Positions 16,960 through 24,805 are shown, counted from the stretch's first letter. The stretch: 48,131 bases of DNA from Paenibacillus puerhi (GCF_009846885.1 NZ_WUWM01000041.1:1-48131), one strand, 5' to 3'. Made by a program: numbers and translations. The notes: generated from the sequence alone by a model not told the origin.

Positions 16960-17182
16960 GCCTCATGGCGTACTCTAAGCGGCTCCAAACGCCGGGAATA
17001 CCAAGAAATTGTCGCTCTAAGGGTCCAATATGTCCCTTACCTTCGTATCTGTGTCCATCCCAACCGCTAACAGTTCAACATCTCCGTTAACCGTAACCCT
17101 GCCACCGTTTCTATGTTGCTCCATGATTACATGACTTTCAGATCGCTCTACTTACAGCCCGCACCTCCTGTACCCGGAACTT
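16960..17182. other. Intergenic, no gene seen
   Basis: No protein-like ORF is visible. Scattered words such as GGTCCAATATGTCCC and CTCCGTTA may be a decayed copy of the adjacent palindromic repeat. No promoter is seen other than the Fnr-type one that follows. Confidence 0.35.
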
Positions 17183-17225
17183 TGTGAAAATAATCACATG
17201 AATCCAACGGTGTCTGTGTTATGCT
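17183..17225 (+). promoter_or_regulatory. Fnr/Crp-type class II promoter, copy 2
   Basis: TGTGA-N6-TCACA (17183-17198) is followed by 21 bases and TATGCT (17220-17225), exactly the geometry of the promoter at 16241. The shared TCACATGAAT and TATGCTT words show the two regulatory regions are duplicates, while the spacer sequence has diverged. This suggests the site and spacing are under selection. Confidence 0.75.
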
Positions 17226-17257
17226 TGATCCATAAGAAACAGAAGGAGTGGATCCAA

Positions 17258-17440
17258 ATGGAAGCCAACGGAACGATCGTCACGCAAAACTATCTCCGGT
17301 TTTGCTATACCTGTCAGCAGGCTCACGAATGTGTCACTGAAAAGCAATGTACGGACTGCTGGATCGAGAAAGGCATGGCTCCCGCCGACCTTCTGGAAGC
17401 GGATGAGACGAAGCGGCTGCTCCGCGAATATGCGGAGTAA
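17258..17440 (+). CDS. Cys-rich mini-protein, paralogue 2 (function unknown)
   Basis: A 60-residue paralogue of the protein at 16316. From residue 10 on it shares NYLxFCYTC, AHEC, TEKQC and DCWIEKG, with the five Cys (16, 19, 25, 31, 34) and His23 at identical positions. The N-terminal nine residues and the acidic C-terminal helix (DETKRLLREYAE) differ. The start at 17258 has AAGGAGTGG about 9 bases upstream. It is preceded by a perfect Fnr-type site and followed by a terminator, so it is monocistronic. Function unknown. Conservation of only the Cys/His core suggests metal or cluster binding. Confidence 0.78.
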   Translation: MEANGTIVTQNYLRFCYTCQQAHECVTEKQCTDCWIEKGMAPADLLEADETKRLLREYAE

Positions 17441-17551
17441 CGGAAGCATCCGGGTCATGAAAGCCATTCCGAACAGGAATGAACGTTCTCAACCACTCGG
17501 ATGGACTCTTGTGAGACGGGGCGCTCGCCCTAGCTTGGATAAGCGATAAAG

Positions 17552-17580
17552 GCCGTCCTGTATGCCGAGGACGGCTTTTT
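17552..17580 (+). terminator. Rho-independent terminator after mini-protein 2
   Basis: A perfect 8-bp stem GCCGTCCT/AGGACGGC with an 8-base loop is followed by TTTTT. It lies about 110 bp after the stop codon. Confidence 0.82.
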
Positions 17581-17816
17581 GGCGTGCGCGCGATCGGTTG
17601 GATGGAGGCACAAGAAGCGATATGGATGGCAAAAGGGAACGTATGCTCCTGGCGGAATACCATACTTCTCCAGCCGGGGAAACCGCCGTTTGATATATGA
17701 TCCCGCATGTTACGGGAGGAAAAGGGAGCATAGGGCGGGTAATCCTCCCTCAGACTAGGAGGGGAGGGATTATCTGGGAAAAACACTGCTGAGCCCGTGT
17801 GACTGACCTGGAAAGC
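17581..17816. other. Intergenic upstream of ectoine locus
   Basis: No gene is visible on either strand. Imperfect purine-rich inverted repeats (TAATCCTCCCTC around 17740 against GAGGGATTA around 17765) could fold or act as regulatory sites. The promoter of the ehu-ect operon should lie at its right edge. Confidence 0.35.
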
Positions 17817-17847
17817 TATGCTAGCATTAATAGTGTTCGCGCGAACA
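17817..17847 (+). promoter_or_regulatory. Putative ehu-ect promoter and 14-bp operator
   Basis: A TATGCT (17817-17822) could be the -10. Just downstream is a perfect 14-bp palindrome, TGTTCGC-GCGAACA (17834-17847), 8 bp before the ribosome binding site of ehuB. Its place between promoter and gene suggests a repressor operator. No regulator is encoded in the cluster, so the repressor would act in trans. It could also be a short stem that affects translation. Confidence 0.5.
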
Positions 17848-17874
17848 AATTCTTAAGAGGGGTTGTGTTGCTGC

Positions 17875-18780
17875 TTGAGAAGGGGGTTAGCGATCATGCT
17901 GTTTCTAACGCTGCTCACATCAGTCGTTGGGTGCGGGACCCAGGAAGCCGGGACGGCGGGAAGGGCTCAAGGCTCTGGACCGCAGGCCGGAACCGAGGAT
18001 ACGTTAGCGAAGGCGAAAAGACAAGGAGCCGTTACCATCGGCTTCGCCAACGAGAAACCGTACGCCTATAAGACGTCCGACGGTCAATTGACGGGAGAAG
18101 CAGTAGAAATTGCCAGAGCGGTTCTCGGCAAGCTGGGGATCAAGGAGATGAATGGCGAGCTCACCGAGTTCGGTTCCTTGATCGGAGGCCTGCAGGCAGG
18201 ACGGTTCGATATGGTAACTGCCGGGATGTTTATTAATCCGAAGCGCTGCGAGGCGGTCTTATTCGCAGATCCGGAGTATAGCATCGGCGAGGCGATTGCC
18301 GTACAGAAAGGAAACCCACAGAAGCTGCACAGCTATGGAGACCTAGCTAAAGATCCTCAGCTGAAAGTAGCGGTCATGACCGGCGCGGTAGAGATCGGTT
18401 ATCTGGAAGCCTCGGGAGTAGCCAAGGATCAGATGGTTCTTGTCCCGGACCAGGCTTCGGCCTTAAGCGCCCTGCAGGCAGGACGCGCGCAAGCGATTAC
18501 AATGACCGGACCTGCGCTGCAGGCGATGCTCGACTCGGCGGGAGATGAGCAGCTGGAGCGGGTCAGCGAGTTCGAACAGCCGCTGGTCGACGGGAAAAGC
18601 GTACGGGGCTATGGAGCCACGGCGTTCCGTCAGGCGGATAAGACCTTCCAGGAAGCGTTCAACGCCGAGCTGAAGAAAATGAAGGAGTCGGGCGAGCTGC
18701 TGGCGATTCTGAGCGAGTTCGGCTTTACCGAGCAAGAACTGCCGGGGGACGCCACAGCCGAAGCGCTGTGCGCTCAGTAG
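17875..18780 (+). CDS. ehuB: Ectoine/hydroxyectoine-binding lipoprotein EhuB
   Basis: A roughly 301-residue lipoprotein that captures ectoine and hydroxyectoine outside the cell for the EhuCDA importer. The mature protein is a family-3 (polar amino acid type) solute-binding fold with stretches typical of EhuB: IGFANEKPYAY, GEAVEIARAVLGKLG, EFGSLIGGLQAGRFD and GFTEQELPGDATAE. The start is uncertain: TTG 17875 gives a proper signal peptide (MRRGLAIMLF to lipobox VVGC, Cys20) with AAGAGGGG 12 bases upstream, while ATG 17896 would leave too short a hydrophobic leader. It is the first gene of an eight- or nine-gene run with ectABCD. Confidence 0.9.
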   Translation: MRRGLAIMLFLTLLTSVVGCGTQEAGTAGRAQGSGPQAGTEDTLAKAKRQGAVTIGFANEKPYAYKTSDGQLTGEAVEIARAVLGKLGIKEMNGELTEFGSLIGGLQAGRFDMVTAGMFINPKRCEAVLFADPEYSIGEAIAVQKGNPQKLHSYGDLAKDPQLKVAVMTGAVEIGYLEASGVAKDQMVLVPDQASALSALQAGRAQAITMTGPALQAMLDSAGDEQLERVSEFEQPLVDGKSVRGYGATAFRQADKTFQEAFNAELKKMKESGELLAILSEFGFTEQELPGDATAEALCAQ

Positions 18781-18781
18781 G

Positions 18782-19435
18782 ATGATATCCTCATGGACGC
18801 AGCTGCTCCCCTTGCCGCTGCAGGGGGCCCGGATCACGATAGTGGTGGCGCTGCTATCCGCAGGTGTTGCGCTTGTGCTTTCCATAGCGGTCGGACTTGC
18901 GCGCCTATCGGGGCTGCGGGCGATCAGATGGCTGTCGACGATCTACGTTGAATTTTTCCGCGGAACCTCGCTGCTTATTCAACTTTTCTGGCTGTACTTC
19001 GCTCTGCCCTTTGTCGGTATCGAGCTGCCCAAGCTGCTCGCGGCCGTCTTAGCGCTCGGGCTGAATTACGGCGCCTATGGCTCGGAGATTGTGCGCAGCT
19101 CGATACTTGCCGTCCCGAAGGGACAATGGGAAGCCGCTATAGCGCTCAATATGAAGCCGTGGCAGCGTATGCTCTACGTCATCATCCCGCAGGCCTTTGT
19201 CCGGATGCTTCCGCCGCTTGGCAACCTGCTCATCGAGCTGGTCAAGGGAACCTCGCTGGTTTACTTTATAACGCTGGCGGACTTGACCTACCAAGCGATG
19301 GTGCTGCGGAATAACTATATCGCATGGACGCCGCAGATCTTGGCGCTGCTGCTGATCATGTATTACATGATCAATGCGCTGATTGCATTCGCTATACGCC
19401 TCATCGAACGCAAGGCGTCGGTAGGGAGGCTTTGA
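18782..19435 (+). CDS. ehuC: Ectoine ABC transporter permease EhuC
   Basis: A 217-residue permease of the polar amino acid (HisM) class with about five membrane helices. The first is at about residues 12-35, and the EAA-like loop is GQWEAAIALNMKPWQRMLYVIIPQA. It starts 1 bp after the ehuB stop, so it is translationally coupled. It forms the membrane channel with EhuD. Identity follows from the strong EhuB and Ect context; by sequence alone it would be a generic amino-acid permease. Confidence 0.87.
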   Translation: MISSWTQLLPLPLQGARITIVVALLSAGVALVLSIAVGLARLSGLRAIRWLSTIYVEFFRGTSLLIQLFWLYFALPFVGIELPKLLAAVLALGLNYGAYGSEIVRSSILAVPKGQWEAAIALNMKPWQRMLYVIIPQAFVRMLPPLGNLLIELVKGTSLVYFITLADLTYQAMVLRNNYIAWTPQILALLLIMYYMINALIAFAIRLIERKASVGRL

Positions 19436-19440
19436 GCGAT

Positions 19441-20163
19441 ATGTGGGATTGGGCTTATGCGCTGGAGATCATGCCGGAGCTGGTCAAGGCATTGTGGATA
19501 ACGATACTGGCCACTTGCGGAGGCTTCGCGGTGGCGTGTATCGGAGGGCTTGTGCTGGCGCTGATGGTTGCCTCCGGGTGGCGCTTGGTGTCCTGGCCGG
19601 CTCAGGGCTTCATCAGCTTTGTCCGCAACACGCCGCTGCTGGTTCAAGTCTTTTTCTTGTACTATACATTGCCCAAGCTGACGCCGTTCACAATGTCGGC
19701 TTTTACGGTAGGAATTCTGGGACTTGGGCTGCATTACAGCACGTATTTGTCTGAAGTATACCGCTCGGGCATCAACGGCGTGCCCCAAGGTCAATGGGAG
19801 GCCGCGGTCGCCTTGAATTTTTCGAAGACCCAAACCTGGTTGAGGATTATTTTACCCCAAGCCTTGCCGCCGACGATCCCGGTTATGGGGAACTATCTGC
19901 TCGTGATGTTCAAAGAGACGCCCATCTTATCGGCGATCACGCTGGTAGAGCTGCTGCTGACAGCTAAAAACATCGTATCGGAATCGTACCGGGTATTCGA
20001 GCCCTACACGATGGTGGGCATTCTGTTCCTGATCATCAGCTATCCGGCCTCCCTGCTGATCCGGGCGATGGAAAGACGCTGGACGCTGCAGCCTGGCTGC
20101 GCTCCGGTCAAAAACGGAGCTTCGGCGGAGGCAAGACCGGAGAGTAAGGAGGCTGGCGCATGA
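19441..20163 (+). CDS. ehuD: Ectoine ABC transporter permease EhuD
   Basis: A 240-residue second permease, beginning MWDWAYALEIMPEL, the usual EhuD opening. It has about five membrane helices and the loop GQWEAAVALNFSKTQTWLRIILPQA. GGGAGG lies about 12 bases before the ATG, 5 bp after the ehuC stop; a TTG at 19432 is possible but too close to that site. The C-terminus has an Ala/Glu-rich tail of about 25 residues after the last helix. Its stop overlaps the ehuA start. Confidence 0.87.
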   Translation: MWDWAYALEIMPELVKALWITILATCGGFAVACIGGLVLALMVASGWRLVSWPAQGFISFVRNTPLLVQVFFLYYTLPKLTPFTMSAFTVGILGLGLHYSTYLSEVYRSGINGVPQGQWEAAVALNFSKTQTWLRIILPQALPPTIPVMGNYLLVMFKETPILSAITLVELLLTAKNIVSESYRVFEPYTMVGILFLIISYPASLLIRAMERRWTLQPGCAPVKNGASAEARPESKEAGA

Positions 20164-20939
20164 TGCAGCAGATGGTGAGATATTCCAAGATCGGCAAGAC
20201 TTACGGAGAGGTAGAAGTGCTGAAGGCGATCGATCTGGACCTTGCCCCGGGCGAGAAGCTGGCGGTTATCGGACCGAGCGGCTCGGGAAAGACGACGCTG
20301 GGCCGGCTGCTGATGACGCTGGAGGAACCGACCTCCGGCACGATTGAAGTGGATGGCGAGCTGCTCTGGCACAAGCGGGAAGGGGATCGGCTTGTCCGAG
20401 CTGACGAAAAGCATCTGCACCGTATGCGCGGGAAGATCGGCATGGTCTTCCAGCACTTCAACCTGTTCCCTCATATGAATGTGCTTCGCAACGTTACGGA
20501 AGCTCCGCGCAAGGTACTCGGCCTGACCCGCGAGGAGGCGGAGGCGCAGGCCGTGTCGATGCTGGGCAAGGTGGGCCTCGGGGATAAGCTCGGGATGCAG
20601 CCCTCCCAGCTATCCGGCGGGCAGAAGCAGCGGGTAGCCATTGCCCGCGCTCTGGTGATGCGTCCCAAGGTCATGGTCTTTGACGAGGTCACCTCGGCGC
20701 TCGACCCGGAGCTGGTGGGCGAGGTACTGGAGGTCATCCGGGAGATTGCGCTGGAGGGCGAGATGGCTATGATGCTCATCACCCATGAGATGGATTTCGC
20801 CCGGGAGATTGCCGACCGGGTCGTGTTCGGCGCGGACGGACGCATCGTCGAGCAGGGTCCGCCGGAAGCCTTGTTTGAAAATCCCCAAAGCGAACGGCTT
20901 CAGGCTTTTCTGAAACGCTTCCGGTCATCCGGAGTGTGA
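20160..20939 (+). CDS. ehuA: Ectoine ABC transporter ATPase EhuA
   Basis: A 259-residue ATPase that drives ectoine/hydroxyectoine import. Walker A is GPSGSGKTT (about residues 38-46), the signature is LSGGQKQR, Walker B is VMVFDEVTSALD and the switch His is in LITHEMDF. The Q-loop lies in VFQHFNLFPH. It overlaps the ehuD stop by 4 bp (ATGA), with AAGGAGG upstream. Having its own ATPase sets this importer apart from the two sugar systems in the window, which lack one. Confidence 0.9.
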   Translation: MMQQMVRYSKIGKTYGEVEVLKAIDLDLAPGEKLAVIGPSGSGKTTLGRLLMTLEEPTSGTIEVDGELLWHKREGDRLVRADEKHLHRMRGKIGMVFQHFNLFPHMNVLRNVTEAPRKVLGLTREEAEAQAVSMLGKVGLGDKLGMQPSQLSGGQKQRVAIARALVMRPKVMVFDEVTSALDPELVGEVLEVIREIALEGEMAMMLITHEMDFAREIADRVVFGADGRIVEQGPPEALFENPQSERLQAFLKRFRSSGV

Positions 20940-20985
20940 GCTGGAACTGCGGGAAAGCCCAAAGCCGCTAGCGGAAAGGAGTCTT

Positions 20986-21492
20986 ATGCAAAGCACAGCG
21001 GTAAGATTCCGGACGCCTGCACCCGAAGACGGGGCGGGGGTCTGGGAGCTGGTTCAGGAAGCGGGTACGCTGGAGCTGAACTCGGCTTATGCTTATATTT
21101 TGTTATGCGATTATTTCAAGGAAACATGTTTGGTTGCGGAAGGAGAGCGGGGGATCGCCGGCTTCGTCGCCGGATTTCGGCCGCCTGGCAAGCCGGACAC
21201 CTTACTCGTCTGGCAGATCGCGGTCGCCCCCTCGGCCCGGCGCAGAGGCTTGGGCCGCATGCTGCTGAAGGAGTTGCTCGGAAGCGAGCCGTGCCGGGAT
21301 ATCCGGTATGTGGAGGCGACGATCAGCCCTTCGAATCTGGCTTCCCGAGGGTTGTTTATCCGGCTGGCCCAGGAGTACCGAAGCGAGCTCAAGCTGTCTT
21401 CCGGGTATCCCGCCTCTTTATTTCCGGCCCAGTCGGGCCATGAAGAAGAAGTGTTATTCACGATAGGGCCGCTGCCCGTTCATAAATCCTGA
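20986..21492 (+). CDS. ectA: L-2,4-diaminobutyrate N-acetyltransferase EctA
   Basis: A 168-residue GNAT-fold enzyme that acetylates L-2,4-diaminobutyrate to N-gamma-acetyl-diaminobutyrate, the second step of ectoine synthesis. The acetyl-CoA loop RRRGLGRMLL (about residues 85-94) and the family words LELNSAYAY and EATISPSNLASR are visible. GGAAAGGAG lies just before the ATG, 46 bp after ehuA. The cluster has no dedicated aspartokinase, so aspartate semialdehyde must come from the general pathway. Confidence 0.93.
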   Translation: MQSTAVRFRTPAPEDGAGVWELVQEAGTLELNSAYAYILLCDYFKETCLVAEGERGIAGFVAGFRPPGKPDTLLVWQIAVAPSARRRGLGRMLLKELLGSEPCRDIRYVEATISPSNLASRGLFIRLAQEYRSELKLSSGYPASLFPAQSGHEEEVLFTIGPLPVHKS

Positions 21493-21514
21493 CCATTCTA
21501 AAGGAGGAAACACC

Positions 21515-22834
21515 ATGACGATGACGACGACGCTGGAGCTGCCATCCCTGCAGGTGTTCGATACGATGGAATCTGAGGTACGCAGCTACTGCCGCAGCTT
21601 CACGACGGTATTTACGAAAGCGAAGAATGCCAGGCTTTGGGACAAAGCGGATAATGCCTATATTGATTTTTTCGCGGGAGCGGGAGCCTTGAACTACGGG
21701 CATAACAATGACCGGATAAAGGCTAAGCTGGTCGAGTATTTGCTGCAGGACGGCGTGACGCACAGCCTGGATATGGCGACTGCCGCCAAGGAGCAGTTCT
21801 TGTCCCGCTTTCAGGAGATTATTCTCAAGCCCCGAAAGCTCACCTACAAGGTCATGTTTCCCGGCCCGACCGGTACGAACGCCGTAGAGAGCGCACTGAA
21901 GATCGCCCGCAAGGTAACGGGACGCTCCACGGTCATGTGCTTTACGAATGCGTTTCACGGGATGAGCCTCGGCTCGCTCGCCGTGACCGGCAATTCCTTC
22001 AAGCGCCAGGGAGCCGGGGTGGAGCTGAATCAATCCGTCTTCATGCCTTATGACGGGTACTTCGGAGCCGAGACGGACACGGCCGCCTATATCGAGAAGC
22101 TGCTCGACGATCCGGGAAGCGGCGTTCCGCTGCCTGCGGCTGTCATCCTGGAGACGCTGCAGGGCGAAGGAGGCTTGAATGAAGCGAGCCGCTCATGGCT
22201 AAGGAAGATAGCTTCACTGTGCAAAGCCCGCGGTATCCTCCTGATTGTGGACGATGTACAGATGGGCTGCGGCAGGACCGGAACGTTCTTCAGCTTCGAC
22301 GAAGCCGGGATCGAGCCGGATATCGTCTGCCTCTCCAAGTCCATCGGAGGCTATGGATTGCCGATGGCACTGACGCTCCTCAAGCCGGAGATCGATCTGT
22401 GGAATCCGGGCGAGCACAACGGTACGTTCCGCGGGAATAATCTCGGCTTCATCGCCGCGACGGAAGCGCTGGAATATTGGAGGACGACGGAATTCCAAAG
22501 CCGCGTCGGCTTGCTCGGCCGGACCCTACGCACAAGTCTGGAGCGGCTTCTGGCGCGATATCCGGAGCTTCATGGCACGATCCGCGGCAAGGGCCTGATC
22601 CAAGGGATCGCCTTCCGGGACGAGGGACTTGCCGAAGAGCTGTGCGCGATCTTGTTCCGGATGGGCCTGATTATGGAAACCTCAGGCCCCCGCAGCGAGG
22701 TGGCGAAGCTGATGCCTCCCCTTACGATCGAATCCGACGTACTGGAGCAGGGCCTGGAGCTTCTCGCGCAGGGGATGGCTGAGCTGGCGAAGCGCCAGAC
22801 GGCTCGTCAGGTAAAGGAGGCGTCGGGACAATGA
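21515..22834 (+). CDS. ectB: Diaminobutyrate--2-oxoglutarate transaminase EctB
   Basis: A 439-residue class III PLP-dependent aminotransferase that converts aspartate semialdehyde and glutamate to L-2,4-diaminobutyrate, the first committed step. The PLP lysine is Lys275 in CLSKSIGG, the cofactor Asp is in VDDVQMGCGRTG (about 246), and the phosphate-binding GPTGTNAVESA is at 118-128. The length is normal for EctB. AAAGGAGG precedes the ATG at good spacing. It overlaps ectC by 4 bp. Confidence 0.94.
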   Translation: MTMTTTLELPSLQVFDTMESEVRSYCRSFTTVFTKAKNARLWDKADNAYIDFFAGAGALNYGHNNDRIKAKLVEYLLQDGVTHSLDMATAAKEQFLSRFQEIILKPRKLTYKVMFPGPTGTNAVESALKIARKVTGRSTVMCFTNAFHGMSLGSLAVTGNSFKRQGAGVELNQSVFMPYDGYFGAETDTAAYIEKLLDDPGSGVPLPAAVILETLQGEGGLNEASRSWLRKIASLCKARGILLIVDDVQMGCGRTGTFFSFDEAGIEPDIVCLSKSIGGYGLPMALTLLKPEIDLWNPGEHNGTFRGNNLGFIAATEALEYWRTTEFQSRVGLLGRTLRTSLERLLARYPELHGTIRGKGLIQGIAFRDEGLAEELCAILFRMGLIMETSGPRSEVAKLMPPLTIESDVLEQGLELLAQGMAELAKRQTARQVKEASGQ

Positions 22835-23223
22835 TCGTCAAGCATCTCGAGCAAATTATCCGAACTCCGGACGATGTCGATGCGCCGACCTGGAATTCCC
22901 GGAGGCTGCTGCTTGCCAAGGATGGGATGGGCTTTTCTATGCATGACACGCTGATCAAAGCGGGAACGGAGACGCTGATCTGGTATCAGAACCATGTGGA
23001 GGCCGTCTATTGTGTGGAAGGCGAAGGGGAGATCGAAGTGATCGGCGGCCGGACATACCCGATCCGGCCGGGCACGCTGTACGCTCTCGATGGGCATGAG
23101 AAGCATTACTTGCGCGCGAGCTCTCAGCTGCGCATGATTTGCGTGTTCAATCCCCCGCTCGTCGGCCGAGAGGTACACGACGAGAACGGAACTTATCCGG
23201 CAAGTACTGCCAATCAAGCCTAG
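22831..23223 (+). CDS. ectC: Ectoine synthase EctC
   Basis: A 130-residue cupin that closes N-gamma-acetyl-diaminobutyrate to ectoine by loss of water. The iron-ligand positions described for Paenibacillus lautus EctC are present: Glu57, Tyr84 and His92. The cupin turns VEGEGEIEV and YPIRPGTLYALDGHEKH are clear. It is translationally coupled to ectB through ATGA and ends 15 bp before ectD. Confidence 0.95.
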   Translation: MIVKHLEQIIRTPDDVDAPTWNSRRLLLAKDGMGFSMHDTLIKAGTETLIWYQNHVEAVYCVEGEGEIEVIGGRTYPIRPGTLYALDGHEKHYLRASSQLRMICVFNPPLVGREVHDENGTYPASTANQA

Positions 23224-23238
23224 AGGAGGAGTTGAACT

Positions 23239-24153
23239 ATGATGATGGCCAAAGCTACAACAGATCTGAAGAGCCGTATCGTCCAGGATGCCTACCCGTC
23301 CCGGATGAGCAGCAAGCCGGCGATTCTGGAGCGGAAGGACCCCGTCATCTATGGGGAATGGAGCCCGTCCAGTCTGCTAACCCGTGAGCAGTCGGACTTT
23401 TATGAGCGCAACGGCTACTTGTTTATGGAATCTTTTTTCTCGGAGGACGAAGTGGCCCAGCTTAAGCAGGCGCTCGGGCAGATGTGGAACGAGGCGAGGT
23501 CTGCCGATGCTCCCGAGGTGATCCGGGAGCCGGATAGCGACGAGGTGCGTTCGATCTTCGCAGTGCACCGGAATGCGGATACGTTCCGGTCTCTGGCCTC
23601 CCATCCGAAGCTTAAGCGCATCGTGGATTATTTGTTGGGCGGCCCTACTTATGTGCATCAATCTCGTATTAATTTGAAGCCGGGCTTTACGGGCAAGGAG
23701 TTTTACTGGCATTCGGATTTTGAAACATGGCATGTGGAAGATGGCATGCCGAGGATGCGCGCGCTGAGCTGTTCGATCGCGCTTGAGGATAATTTTTCGT
23801 TCAATGGGCCATTGATGGTCGTGCCCGGCTCCCATAAGAAGTTCATCAGCTGCGTAGGGGAGACGCCGGACGACCACTATAAGGATTCCCTTCGGCGGCA
23901 GCAATACGGCGTTCCCGACCAAGGCACCTTAACCGACCTGGTCCGCGAGCATGGCATCGACACGCCGGTAGGGAAGGCGGGCTCGATCGTGTTTTTCGAT
24001 TGCAATATTATGCACGGGTCGAACAGCAATATCTCTCCGATGCCGCGCAGCAACGTCTTTATGGTATTCAACAGCGAGGAGAACAGGCTGGAAGCCCCGT
24101 ATTCCGGACAGAAGCCCCGGCCGGAGTATATCGCAGCCCGGCAACAGCCATGA
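23239..24153 (+). CDS. ectD: Ectoine 5-hydroxylase EctD
   Basis: A 304-residue 2-oxoglutarate- and Fe(II)-dependent dioxygenase that makes 5-hydroxyectoine. The family signature WHSDFETWHVEDGMP (157-171) is complete. The iron triad would be His158, Asp160 and His259 (in NIMHGSNSN). GAGGAGG lies about 8 bases upstream of the first of three consecutive ATG codons. It needs oxygen, so hydroxyectoine would be made only aerobically. Its stop overlaps the next gene by 4 bp. Confidence 0.95.
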   Translation: MMMAKATTDLKSRIVQDAYPSRMSSKPAILERKDPVIYGEWSPSSLLTREQSDFYERNGYLFMESFFSEDEVAQLKQALGQMWNEARSADAPEVIREPDSDEVRSIFAVHRNADTFRSLASHPKLKRIVDYLLGGPTYVHQSRINLKPGFTGKEFYWHSDFETWHVEDGMPRMRALSCSIALEDNFSFNGPLMVVPGSHKKFISCVGETPDDHYKDSLRRQQYGVPDQGTLTDLVREHGIDTPVGKAGSIVFFDCNIMHGSNSNISPMPRSNVFMVFNSEENRLEAPYSGQKPRPEYIAARQQP

Positions 24154-24671
24154 TCTCGCTGCCTTTGATCGGATCGATCATCGCGATCAACATCGCCTAT
24201 GTCTCGACCTTCACGCTTAGGCTGATCCTGACGATCAAAGGCAGAACGTGGGTAGCCGCATTCCTGTCCATGCTGGAAGTCTTTATTTATCTGATGGGAC
24301 TCAATCTCGTTCTGCAAAACATGAGCAATCCGTTCAATATGGCCGCGTACTGCCTGGGGTTCGGAATGGGGGTTTACTTCGGCAGCCGGATCGAGGAGAA
24401 GCTGGCGCTGGGCTACCTGGTCGTGCAGGTGATCGTCGACTCCCCCCAATCCTCCTTGCCTCTTAAGCTGCGCGAGCTCGGCTACGGCGTGACCTCCTGG
24501 TCGGCCGACGGGCGCGACGGGCAGCGGCTGGTGATGCAGGTGCTGGTGCGGCGCAAAAATGCCGGCAGGCTGATGGATACCATCGCCGAGCTGGCGCCCA
24601 AGGCGTTTGTCATCTCGCATGAGCCCAAGAACTTCAAGGGCGGCTTCTGGACGAAGCTGACCGGCAAGTAA
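24150..24671 (+). CDS. UPF0316 membrane protein coupled to ectD
   Basis: A 173-residue protein of the UPF0316 (DUF5698 plus DUF2179) family. Three membrane helices (about residues 4-22, 31-52 and 58-78) are followed by a soluble DUF2179-type domain (about 88-165) containing LRELGYGVTSWSADGRDG. The function of the family is unknown. The start at 24150 overlaps the ectD stop (ATGA), so it is translated with the ectoine enzymes, and the operon terminator follows it. Frames open to 24000 upstream lie inside ectD and are not used. A role in osmolyte control or transport is suggested only by position. Confidence 0.82.
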   Translation: MISLPLIGSIIAINIAYVSTFTLRLILTIKGRTWVAAFLSMLEVFIYLMGLNLVLQNMSNPFNMAAYCLGFGMGVYFGSRIEEKLALGYLVVQVIVDSPQSSLPLKLRELGYGVTSWSADGRDGQRLVMQVLVRRKNAGRLMDTIAELAPKAFVISHEPKNFKGGFWTKLTGK

Positions 24672-24698
24672 ATCGAACATCATCAAGCCCGGCCGGAA

Positions 24699-24734
24699 AG
24701 CGCTGTTCCCTCTATAGGGGAGCAGCGCTTTTTT
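24699..24734 (+). terminator. Terminator of ehu-ect operon
   Basis: A roughly 12-bp stem (AGCGCTG-TTCCC with GGGAGCAGCGCT, one G-U pair) is followed by TTTTTT, 28 bp after the UPF0316 gene. Confidence 0.88.
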
Positions 24735-24774
24735 CATATCCGATCTTTTCCTACCCTCCTCCTTATCGAATTCG

Positions 24775-24805
24775 CCTTACTGAAACCGTAAGGAAGCCGT
24801 ACAAT
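24775..24805 (+). promoter_or_regulatory. Promoter of beta-mannoside operon
   Basis: CCTTAC-N7-GTAAGG (24775-24793) forms an inverted repeat over the -35 region, 6 bp before a TACAAT -10 (24800-24805). The repeat differs from the element in the first sugar locus, so this promoter probably answers to its own response regulator or to a repressor. Confidence 0.5.

Noticed and set aside
16793..16978. 61-codon ORF inside the palindromic repeat
   Set aside because: It lies within the repeat arms, has no ribosome binding site, and its reading frame follows repeat units.
17799..18071. 90-codon ORF overlapping the ehuB start
   Set aside because: It is in another frame over the EhuB signal peptide and N-terminus, where the EhuB frame clearly encodes the protein.
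24780..24795. Catabolite-responsive element (cre) at the mannoside promoter
   Set aside because: TGAAACCGTA fits only the first half of the cre consensus; at least three key positions in the second half differ.
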